The notes beneath the pieces were generated by a model that ran no database searches, was not told the origin of the DNA, and saw only the letters and a program-made list of their open reading frames with translations. Shown piece by piece: positions 57,983-64,000 of a DNA stretch of 64,000 bases; the first letter of the stretch is position 1, and each line of letters begins with the position of its first letter. The position numbers were made by a program, and so were the translations under genes. The stretch is from SIG565 sp045646145 (lineage in GTDB: Bacteria > Bacillota > Clostridia > Oscillospirales > Acutalibacteraceae), in assembly GCA_045646145.1 (NCBI GenBank), contig JAZRKE010000010.1, positions 1 to 64,000 on the forward strand. Direction: 5' to 3'.

Positions 57983-58656
57983 ACCTTCTCCCCCTTTTTA
58001 ATGATGTTTTGGTTTCCATCGCGGTCAAGCGTCATTAAAAAGACTTCATTCACAGAGTATTTTTTCTTTTTTAGTTTATTTATTATATCCTGTCGGTCGA
58101 TTTTTAGCGCCGTGAGACTTTCATCAATTATCTTGCCATCGGTAATAACCGGCAGATGCATAGCGCTTTTTTGTGGGTTTATCTCGGCAACCTTGGGCGT
58201 CAAGGGTTGTTCCTCAGGTCTTAGCATTACACTGAGTGAGCCGTTAACCTCCAAAACCGCATAATCTACAGTACCTAAATCAAAAACATCCTTATCTCTG
58301 AGTAGTTCAACGAGGTCTATAACCGTCATACGAACCTTGCGCATCGCCTTCTCATCTACAACCCCGTTTTTAATTATAACTATGCTTTTACCGTTCATCA
58401 GTCGGCGGAATCGTATGAATTTAAGGCATAGCACCGAAATTATAATTTCAATTATAACAAGTGTAAAAATTGCCACTACACCGTTAAGCAGCGGCTGGGT
58501 TGTATCCTGAAGGGGTATTGCCGCAATTTCGGATATAAGCAAAGTAACCACAAGCTCGTTGGGCTGCATATCACCTATCTGGCGTTTGCCCATTAAACGA
58601 ATACCTATGGTTACAAAAACATACATTATTGCTGTGCGGACTAATGTTACTGTCAT
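57979..58656 (-). CDS. DUF421 (YetF/YdfR-like) membrane protein
   Basis: 225 residues from the ATG at 58656 (GGTGA upstream). Three membrane segments cover the first ~80 residues (GIRLMGKRQIGDMQPNELVV is the family start), followed by a cytoplasmic domain (VIIKNGVVDEKAMRKVRMTV). Bacillus YetF-like members have been linked to spore germination and membrane quality, but no reaction is known. It is paired with DUF4363. Confidence 0.87.
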   Translation of the reverse strand: MTVTLVRTAIMYVFVTIGIRLMGKRQIGDMQPNELVVTLLISEIAAIPLQDTTQPLLNGVVAIFTLVIIEIIISVLCLKFIRFRRLMNGKSIVIIKNGVVDEKAMRKVRMTVIDLVELLRDKDVFDLGTVDYAVLEVNGSLSVMLRPEEQPLTPKVAEINPQKSAMHLPVITDGKIIDESLTALKIDRQDIINKLKKKKYSVNEVFLMTLDRDGNQNIIKKGEKV

Positions 58657-58687
58657 TATTATCACCGCACATATTTTTTACCGAAAT

Positions 58688-59326
58688 TTACTTTTTATCC
58701 ATTGTGTCTATTTTATACGATAATTTCATCAGGTTGTCGCCAAAATGGATATTCTCAACCGCTATTCCGTTAAAATGTAAATTCAAATCATAGTGGCTGA
58801 AATTCAAAAAGCCCTTAACACCCAGTCTTATTAAATGCTCGGCTATCGGGTGTACCGCCTCTTTGGGTATGCAAAGCACCGCCGCATCGGGCTTGTTTTC
58901 CTTGCAGAATTCATCCAACTGCTTGGTGCTGCGAACAGGAACGTTGCGAACAATACTACCCACAAGCGATTCCTTAGAATCAAAAAGACCTATAATATTA
59001 AAGCCCTTATCCTTAAAATTAATGTGCTGTGTTACAGCCTTACCGAGGTTACCCATACCCACAACTATGAGCTTTTTAGGTGCATTAATACCCAATATAT
59101 TTCCGATTTCTTCCCTTAAAATATCGGTGTTATAGCCGTATCCCTGCTGACCGAAGCCGCCAAAGCAGTTAAAATCCTGCCTTATCTGACTTGCCGTCAG
59201 TCCCATACGTCGCGCAAGGTCTCCCGAGGATATGCGCTTTATTCCGGCTGCTGATAAATCGCCTAAAAATCGGTAATAACGAGGCAAACGCTTAATTACA
59301 TAACTCGAAATATTTTTGTTCTGCAT
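58688..59326 (-). CDS. rex: Redox-sensing transcriptional repressor Rex
   Basis: 212 residues. N-terminal winged helix (VIKRLPRYYRFLGDL, then R-R-M-G-L-T-A-S-Q-I-R-Q-D-F-N-C-F-G-G-F-G-Q-Q-G-Y-G-Y) and a Rossmann domain with KLIVVGMGNLGKAVTQ near residue 86. It binds operator DNA when NADH is low and releases it when NADH is high, controlling fermentation genes. A Rex-like site lies ahead of nifJ; only a half-site (TTGTTAA at 59342) is seen upstream of rex itself. Confidence 0.96.
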   Translation of the reverse strand: MQNKNISSYVIKRLPRYYRFLGDLSAAGIKRISSGDLARRMGLTASQIRQDFNCFGGFGQQGYGYNTDILREEIGNILGINAPKKLIVVGMGNLGKAVTQHINFKDKGFNIIGLFDSKESLVGSIVRNVPVRSTKQLDEFCKENKPDAAVLCIPKEAVHPIAEHLIRLGVKGFLNFSHYDLNLHFNGIAVENIHFGDNLMKLSYKIDTMDKK

Positions 59327-59399
59327 TAGCTTTCCTCACTTTGTTAAAAATTGTTTATCTTATTATCCAATATTTTTTTAAAAAAGTCAATAAAAATAC

Positions 59400-59427
59400 T
59401 TGACAAATTAAAAATATTTGTTATAAT
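59400..59427 (+). promoter_or_regulatory. Promoter of the perR-rubrerythrin operon
   Basis: TTGACA, 16 bases, TATAAT (59422-59427); -35 and -10 are both consensus. Confidence 0.75.
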
Positions 59428-59433
59428 AAAAAC

Positions 59434-59446
59434 AGTAATCATTACT
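59434..59446. promoter_or_regulatory. Per/Fur-box-like palindrome
   Basis: AGTAAT-C-ATTACT, a perfect 6-1-6 inverted repeat overlapping the expected start point of the operon. It resembles the core of the PerR box (ATAAT-N-ATTAT), so autoregulation is likely. Confidence 0.6.
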
Positions 59447-59463
59447 ACTTTTGAGGAAAGCCT

Positions 59464-59850
59464 ATGAGAAACTATTCAAAACAGCGTGAGGTGGTGCTAA
59501 AAGTATTATGCAGCACCGATACCCACCCAACAGTAAATTGGATATACGAGCGCTGCCGTGAACAGCTGCCGCGCATTAGTCTCGGCACCGTCTACCGAAA
59601 CCTGACCGAGCTTAAAAACGAGGGCAAAATAATTGAAATCGGTATGGGCGACGGCCTTCAGCACTTCGACGGTAATCCTGAAGCTCATCTGCATTTCAGT
59701 TGCAATAGGTGCGGCGGAATTTTTGACTGTATAAGTCCCGACGAAGAACTAAAAGCATTTATTGAAAAGGAACTCGGGTGTAAGGTTACTCATCAGAAAT
59801 TGCTTTTTAGCGGAATATGTAAAAACTGTTCTGCTGAAGATATAAATTGA
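59464..59850 (+). CDS. perR: Fur-family regulator, PerR type
   Basis: 128 residues. N-terminal winged helix (S-L-G-T-V-Y-R-N-L-T-E-L) and a metal domain with HLHFSCNRCGGIFDC and later C-K-N-C, i.e. a structural Zn(Cys)4 site, plus H residues typical of the Fe/Mn peroxide-sensing site. The next gene is a peroxide-detoxifying rubrerythrin and the promoter carries a Per-like palindrome, so PerR is favoured over Fur or Zur. Confidence 0.85.
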   Translation: MRNYSKQREVVLKVLCSTDTHPTVNWIYERCREQLPRISLGTVYRNLTELKNEGKIIEIGMGDGLQHFDGNPEAHLHFSCNRCGGIFDCISPDEELKAFIEKELGCKVTHQKLLFSGICKNCSAEDIN

Positions 59851-59877
59851 TTAAAATTAATTATGAGGTGTAAAATT

Positions 59878-60420
59878 ATGAAAAAATTTGTATGTACTAT
59901 CTGCGGTTATACTCACGAAGGAAATTCTGCTCCCGATGCCTGCCCACTCTGCAAGGCTCCGGCTTCTAAATTCCAAGAGCAGGCAGGCGAAAAGACCTGG
60001 GCTGCCGAGCATATTGTAGGCGTAGCTAAGGGTGTTGACGAGCGCATTATTGAGGGGCTTCGCGAAAACTTCAACGGCGAATGCAGTGAAGTTGGTATGT
60101 ATCTTGCTATGGCAAGGGTTGCTCACCGCGAGGGCTATCCCGAAATTGGTCTTTACTGGGAAAAAGCCGCTTACGAGGAGGCTGAACATGCCGCTAAGTT
60201 TGCCGAGCTTTTAGGCGAGGTTTTAACCGATTCGACAAAGAAAAACCTCGAGATGCGTGTTGACGCCGAGAACGGCGCTACAATGGGCAAATTCGAACTT
60301 GCAAAACTTGCAAAAGAATTAGGCCTTGATGCGATCCATGACACCGTTCACGAAATGGCACGTGATGAAGCAAGACATGGCAAGGCATTTGAGGGACTTC
60401 TCAACCGTTACTTCAAATAA
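59878..60420 (+). CDS. Reverse rubrerythrin
   Basis: 180 residues from the ATG at 59878 (GAGGTG upstream). A rubredoxin domain comes first (KKFVCTICGYTHEG near residue 3, P-D-A-C-P-L-C), followed by the ferritin-like di-iron domain (E-V-G-M-Y-L-A-M-A-R, Y-E-E-A-E-H-A-A-K, D-E-A-R-H-G-K). This order is the 'reverse' type found in anaerobes, which reduces hydrogen peroxide and oxygen with NADH-derived electrons. It follows perR by 27 bp as one operon. Length is normal. Confidence 0.95.
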   Translation: MKKFVCTICGYTHEGNSAPDACPLCKAPASKFQEQAGEKTWAAEHIVGVAKGVDERIIEGLRENFNGECSEVGMYLAMARVAHREGYPEIGLYWEKAAYEEAEHAAKFAELLGEVLTDSTKKNLEMRVDAENGATMGKFELAKLAKELGLDAIHDTVHEMARDEARHGKAFEGLLNRYFK

Positions 60421-60461
60421 GCAAAAACCCTTGTAAATCAAGGCTTTTTCGGAAATTAACA

Positions 60462-60496
60462 AAGGCACAGGATTTCAGTCCTGTGCCTTGTTTTTT
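60462..60496 (+). terminator. Terminator of the perR-rubrerythrin operon
   Basis: AAGGCACAGGA/TCCTGTGCCTT with loop TTTCAG and a GTTTTTT tail. A weaker CCTTG/CAAGG hairpin precedes it at 60427-60445. Confidence 0.9.
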
Positions 60497-60640
60497 GTGT
60501 TTGGTGCGAGTGCGAGTGCGAGAAAATCGCACGAAAATCAAATATTTTAATGCCTTGGGCGAACGAAAGTGCGATTTTCAAAAATCATCCGATAAAATCC
60601 GATGAAATCAGCACAAAACTGAAGATGTACGAAAAAGTAA

Positions 60641-60668
60641 GAGACAGGACCCGAAAGGACCCTGTCTC
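60641..60668 (-). terminator. Terminator of the repL gene
   Basis: GAGACAGG/CCTGTCTC stem, extended across a mismatch, 16 bp beyond the repL stop. Confidence 0.65.
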
Positions 60669-60684
60669 TAAAAATTTGCTCATA

Positions 60685-61134
60685 TCAATTTTCGTTTAAC
60701 TCGGCATTTCCGTCATCCTTAGCATAGAGATTCAGAGTGTTATAATAGTTAATAATCATTCTGTGCTTGTTCTCATTGCCCTTGACAATGTACTTTGGAT
60801 TGACTTGATATACTCCGCTATGGATTTTTCGCAGAAAATCATTTTTCAATAATGTTCTGAAAGCGGTAGCAACTGTTTTTTCAGAGATTCCAGTTTTCTT
60901 TGCAACCTCTTTGTATGTTCCGATGAATGTATTATCGCTCTGTTTGATGTGTTGCATGATATACAAAACAACATCCAACTGCTTACTGTTTGAAATGATA
61001 CCCATAATGGTTAAAATATCGCTCAGCCAGATTTTCCAGAAGTTCTGACTTGAAACCTCTTTGTCAATCACAAGGTCCATGACCTCGCCCGTCTCACGGT
61101 TAACTGCATATGCATCTTGATATTTTCGGCTCAT
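60685..61134 (-). CDS. RepL-family plasmid replication protein
   Basis: 149 residues. It matches Firmicutes RepL (plasmid pE194/pSK639-like) in overall plan: KYQDAYAVNRETGEVMD start, WKIWLSDILTIMGIISNSKQ, VLYIMQHIKQSDNTFIGTY and a winged-helix KEVAKKTGISEKTVATAFRTLL. The C-terminus is short and acidic. Overlapping ribosome binding sites (GGAGG twice) precede the ATG. Three copies of AGGTAAAAT-type repeats lie upstream, which may be iterons. Confidence 0.83.
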   Translation of the reverse strand: MSRKYQDAYAVNRETGEVMDLVIDKEVSSQNFWKIWLSDILTIMGIISNSKQLDVVLYIMQHIKQSDNTFIGTYKEVAKKTGISEKTVATAFRTLLKNDFLRKIHSGVYQVNPKYIVKGNENKHRMIINYYNTLNLYAKDDGNAELNEN

Positions 61135-61227
61135 CCTCCTTTGTCCTCCTTTCCATTGTATTTATCGTGTGGTTTTGAACTGCTCCATGGTAAATATGAT
61201 GGAAAGGTTTTTTATTTGAGTGAAAAC

Positions 61228-61289
61228 AGGTAAAATTTTTGCCCCTAAACAAGTAAGATTTTACCTCAAGAGTGGTAATATTTTACCTG
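61228..61289. repeat. Iteron-like repeats upstream of repL
   Basis: Minus-strand AGGTAAAATNTTAC occurs at 61275-61288 and 61253-61266, exactly 22 bp apart (two helical turns). An inverted copy AGGTAAAATTTTT is at 61228-61240. Position in front of repL fits iterons or an operator. The remaining 61135-61741 gap holds hairpins CGGACCGTT/AACGGTCCG (61639-61662) and the terminator below; I see no gene there. Confidence 0.6.
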
Positions 61290-61703
61290 TTGCAAAAGTG
61301 CCAAAAATCACTGTACTATATGGGTTTTTCGGTGTTTTCGGAAGTTGCTCCCTCTCTTCTTATATTCAATACCGATATTTTATCTGTAACGTTCGGATTG
61401 ATAAAAGAAAAAGCAAATGCCAAAGGTAACGGCGACTGGCATTTGCGAAAGAGCAGAGTTTGCAAAAATAGTTATGACGAAATTTTTATATTCGGCACCT
61501 GTTGCGCCGCTTCCTGGTACCATGCAGAATTTTCTGCTCGTGTATGTGGCGAGAAGATTCTAAGCATTCTGTGGGGTTTTTCTTTTCCACGAGTTGCCGG
61601 CGATACCGCCACAAGATGTTCCTGTGTGTTTTTTATTGCGGACCGTTCTGTAAAACGGTCCGTTTTAGTTTGTTGGTTATTTCGGCGGCAATCCAAAAAG
61701 AAA

Positions 61704-61728
61704 GAAAGGACCGAGGTTCGGTCCTTTC
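61704..61728 (-). terminator. Terminator of the ribbon-helix-helix gene
   Basis: GAAAGGACCG/CGGTCCTTTC stem with loop AGGTT, 14 bp beyond the stop at 61742, followed on the minus strand by TTTCTTTTT. Confidence 0.8.
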
Positions 61729-61741
61729 GTGTGGGAGTGTA

Positions 61742-62062
61742 TCATTTGTTGTCGATGTGGTTCAACAGCTCTCCGAGGCGGTCACGCTCTGCCACAAGAT
61801 GTGTGTAGAGTGATTTTGGTTTGATTCTTGCACCGCCTGTCTCCGCTTGTTTAATGTGGTGGTCCAGTTCTTTATAGTGCTGTCTGGTTGCTTCAATGTC
61901 CAGTGTCAGAGATGTGGGTTTTGCCCTTTTTGGCATTGGGTATTTTTTTACAAGTACGGTCATAACCAACTGATTGACAGAAGTACCCTTTTCATCAGCA
62001 ACCGTTTTCAGATGGTTAATGTATTCCTCTTCGCAGTAAATGCGAAAATCCTTTTTGCTCAT
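61742..62062 (-). CDS. Ribbon-helix-helix mobilisation accessory protein (relaxosome-type)
   Basis: 106 residues with AAGGAG upstream. A short ribbon (FRIYCEEEYINHLKTVADEKGTSVNQLVMTVL) is typical of plasmid RHH/CopG-like DNA-binding proteins; the second half is charged and helical. It is divergent from the relaxase gene, with an array of palindromes between. Role as a MobC-like oriT-binding accessory is inferred from position. Confidence 0.7.
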   Translation of the reverse strand: MSKKDFRIYCEEEYINHLKTVADEKGTSVNQLVMTVLVKKYPMPKRAKPTSLTLDIEATRQHYKELDHHIKQAETGGARIKPKSLYTHLVAERDRLGELLNHIDNK

Positions 62063-62647
62063 AAAATCGCTCCTTTCGTAATACCTAAGATTTGCCGTAA
62101 CAGGTGCGACCTGTTGGCAAATGGGCGGTTTAGGGTTTTTATACCTAAACCGCCGCGAGATGGCATCAAGGCCGACTCGCTCAAAGCAAGTATGAGGGAA
62201 TTGCCAATTTTTTTGGCAATGAACCGAATGCTTGCTTCAGTTCGTGTCCTATGCTGAGTTTAGGCATCAATGACTAAACGAGGACAGGACGCGAACCAAT
62301 AAAAGAGACAGCAATACACCACCACGGCGAGGTGTATTACACTGTTTCTTTTGGACGGGGATTTTTAAGGGGCGAAGCACCTTAAACGGTTCCAAGGCAG
62401 CGCCTTGGCTCACTCATAACGGACGTTATGTGTAGTGAGTGCATAGAACATCATTTTTATGAGGTTAGTATCAATCATACTTATTTTGTCCGCAGACGAA
62501 ATGAGGATGATTAGATACGGGTTGACGAATATTGCTCCAACACCGTCCGAGGTGTTGAGAGGAATGTTTGGCAACAACAAGAAGCAAAGCAAAACTTCAC
62601 AAAGTTTTGTTTTGGTTCTGGCTCATGGAAAGGAGGTTATAGGCATT
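62063..62647. other. Palindrome-rich gap between RHH and relaxase genes (oriT candidate region)
   Basis: There is no gene besides low-quality frames. Hairpins: AACAGGT/ACCTGTT (62099-62115); GGCGGTTTAGG/CCTAAACCGCC, perfect 11 bp (62124-62154); ATTGCCAA/TTGGCAAT (62200-62220); AATACACC/GGTGTATT (62313-62338); CCAAGGC/GCCTTGG (62392-62408); and CATAAC-GGAC-GTTATG (62415-62430), followed by TGTAGTGAGTGC. The last recalls MobV origins (hairpin followed by TAGTG...), but the nick site is not proven. Confidence 0.5.
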
Positions 62648-63664
62648 ATGAGCACAGGAAACAAAGCAATTTTTCGTGGTGCAAAATTGAACAGAGGCCG
62701 TGGAAAAACTTCTGTCGGAAGTGCATGGAGGCATCAAGAATTCCACGAAAAATCTGCCGACATTTCGCACCCAGAATTATCACATAGAAATGCCACGAAA
62801 CGTTATATAGAGAGTTATGATTTACTCCGCAAGAAAATCAATCAAATCATAACTGACCACAACAAGCGAGCAGACAAGCAACGAGCAGAACTTTTAGCAA
62901 AAGGCATCAAAAAGAATCTGCCAAGGCGATTGAGAAAAGATGCTGCAGTTGCCTGCGAATGTATCTTCACATTCAGTCCAGAGATGGCAAGCAAAATTCC
63001 CATCAAAGAATGGGTCCATGCAAACCAAGCATTCATCAGACAAGAGTTCACAAGCAAGGGAGCGACACCTGTACGAATAGACTTGCATATGGACGAATCC
63101 TGTCCACATTTGCACTTCATTTTTTTGCCAACCACCAATGATGGAAGACTATCAGCAAAGGAATTTTTAGGTGGTGCCGGAAACCTCAGTCAGATGCAAG
63201 ACCGCTATGCAGAGGCAATGGAACAGTTTGGTTTAACTCGTGGATTCTCTCGCTATAACCAGTATCAAGCGGTTATGAATATGGCGGTCAAAAATGGTTA
63301 TGAGCAAAGTTCTGAAGGTGTCCGCAAATTCTGCATAGACAATGACCTGCCAATTCCAGAGCGACGCCGACACCAAAGCAAGCACCAATGGCTGGCAAAA
63401 CTGGAGGACCATATCCACGATTTGCAAGCACAGAAAAAAGAGATTGAGAGACAAATAAAAATCGCCGAGGACAACCTCGACGAAGCATTGCAAGTCAATC
63501 TCCAAAGACAGCGCGACGAATACAAAGCACGATGTGAGCATTTAGAATCATTCGTGCAATCAAAGGACATGAAACCGCTGTGGGATACCTGGAACTTGAT
63601 GAACAAAGGCAAATCCCACCCAAAAGCAATGGATGAAGATGATTTATTCAACTCCCTTGAATAA
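62648..63664 (+). CDS. MobV/Pre-family relaxase
   Basis: 338 residues from the ATG at 62648 (GGAGG upstream); the open frame continues upstream without a ribosome binding site. The N-terminus is the Mob_Pre domain: NRGRGKTSVGSAWRHQEFHE, later HMDESCPHLHFIFLP, i.e. the H-x-D-E-x-x-P-H-x-H metal motif near residue 154. The C-terminal third is coiled coil (HDLQAQKKEIERQIKIAEDN). It nicks oriT and mobilises the element in trans with a conjugative helper. Confidence 0.88.
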   Translation: MSTGNKAIFRGAKLNRGRGKTSVGSAWRHQEFHEKSADISHPELSHRNATKRYIESYDLLRKKINQIITDHNKRADKQRAELLAKGIKKNLPRRLRKDAAVACECIFTFSPEMASKIPIKEWVHANQAFIRQEFTSKGATPVRIDLHMDESCPHLHFIFLPTTNDGRLSAKEFLGGAGNLSQMQDRYAEAMEQFGLTRGFSRYNQYQAVMNMAVKNGYEQSSEGVRKFCIDNDLPIPERRRHQSKHQWLAKLEDHIHDLQAQKKEIERQIKIAEDNLDEALQVNLQRQRDEYKARCEHLESFVQSKDMKPLWDTWNLMNKGKSHPKAMDEDDLFNSLE

Positions 63665-63718
63665 ATGTCGCACTCCATCAAACTTAAGATACAAAACAAA
63701 TTGCAAGGAGGTAAAAAC

Positions 63719-64000
63719 ATGGATAAAGAGACATTAAGCAACTATGGATGGATTGTGATATGTGTTTTGGTGTTAGCAGTAATGATTGCTCTTGCAACTC
63801 CGTTTGGAAATTTCATTTGCGATGCAATATGGAGTACGGCAAATGGTCTGTTTAATACAAACAACAATGCACTGGATAACACTCTCGAAGATTTGGGAGT
63901 TGTGCCAACACCAGAGCAGTTGCAGGCAAGATATAAATTTGAATATTATAGCACTTTGAACGGTGCGGTTAATGATGTCAACAATGGCACAATCGGAACA
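63719..64000 (+). CDS. Membrane-anchored element protein (C-terminus outside window)
   Basis: 94 codons are visible from the ATG at 63719 (AAGGAGG upstream), with the frame open to the window edge. The start MDKETLSNYGWIVICVLVLA continues with V-M-I-A-L-A-T-P-F-G-N-F-I, one membrane segment near residues 10-35, and then an Asn/Asp-rich extracellular region. I recall similar starts in clostridial conjugative and mobilisable elements, often fused to repeat-rich surface domains, but no search backs this. Function unknown. Confidence 0.6.
   Translation, partial: MDKETLSNYGWIVICVLVLAVMIALATPFGNFICDAIWSTANGLFNTNNNALDNTLEDLGVVPTPEQLQARYKFEYYSTLNGAVNDVNNGTIGT

Larger units (their letters stand above)
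60499..64000. mobile_element. Mobilisable plasmid-like element (RepL, RHH protein, MobV relaxase), right end outside window
   Basis: Gene content and layout change at about 60.5 kb: a RepL-type replication protein, a ribbon-helix-helix protein, a hairpin cluster, a MobV relaxase and a membrane-anchored protein, with long non-coding gaps unlike the compact chromosome before. The left end cannot be fixed: a triple GTGCGA repeat lies at 60505-60522, and I see no integrase or tRNA target in the window. It may be an integrated plasmid or mobilisable element continuing beyond 64 kb. Confidence 0.55.

Noticed and set aside
59342..59360. Rex operator upstream of rex (TTGTTAA near 59342)
   Set aside because: Only the first half-site is good; the second half (TGTTTAT) does not match TTAACAA.
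61220..61813. Overlapping plus-strand frames in the gap after repL (up to 178 codons)
   Set aside because: Cys/Phe/Ser-rich translations without ribosome binding sites, overlapping repeats and terminators; likely non-coding.
61847..62257. Plus-strand frame of 136 codons antisense to the RHH gene
   Set aside because: Shadow of the RHH gene and the palindromic gap, no ribosome binding site.

Overview
The window looks like chromosomal DNA of a strictly anaerobic, endospore-forming member of the Clostridia (Bacillota), probably a gut organism. Reasons: a pyruvate:ferredoxin oxidoreductase, a 2[4Fe-4S] ferredoxin, Rex, a PerR-type regulator with a reverse rubrerythrin, the sporulation genes yabP and yabQ, a zinc-type S14 protein, a T-box leader, strong AGGAGG ribosome binding sites and a complete Gram-positive-style S10-spc-alpha ribosomal cluster. 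I cannot name the genus.

Layout. 1-4.6 kb is accessory: a truncated secreted Ig-like protein co-transcribed with a 45-residue acidic peptide, a field of palindromic repeats and a MITE-like element, a Gly/Ser-rich lipoprotein, two tandem highly structured small RNAs, and three small XRE regulators. 4.9-6.9 kb is groES-groEL. 6.9-21.1 kb is a long run of minus-strand housekeeping genes: lipid kinase, rRNA methyltransferase, fumarase alpha subunit, the yabR-divIC-yabQ-yabP-rqcP-hup-mazG sporulation/division cluster, mtnN, hemZ, an MBL hydrolase, dtd, relA and recJ. 21.2-28.0 kb runs on the plus strand: trpS, holB, ricT, ferredoxin, a small DUF2493/XRE/RAYT island with REP palindromes, pduL, hemW and a histidine phosphatase. 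28.2-30.8 kb is an operon of exported proteins without a known function.

31.0-46.7 kb holds 31 minus-strand genes, rpsJ through rplQ, with secY, adk, map, a KOW protein, infA and rpoA in the classical order behind a long structured leader. 46.8-60.4 kb carries a Na/Pi cotransporter, a LysR regulator, thrS with its T-box, an XRE/zinc-finger pair, nifJ (PFOR) with a Rex-like site upstream, a TetR regulator divergent from a cation efflux pump, DUF421/DUF4363 membrane proteins, rex, and a perR-reverse rubrerythrin operon with a Per-box-like palindrome. 60.5-64 kb is plasmid-like: RepL, a ribbon-helix-helix protein, a cluster of hairpins that may be oriT, a MobV/Pre relaxase, and a membrane-anchored protein cut by the window end.

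The most unusual feature is the tandem RNA pair at 3.0-3.4 kb. Each copy has its own promoter and terminator, a 16-bp basal stem that has diverged with compensating changes, and an invariant apical loop. Each also has two possible alternative pairings, one of which would compete with its terminator, just upstream of an XRE gene. I do not recognise it as a known family.
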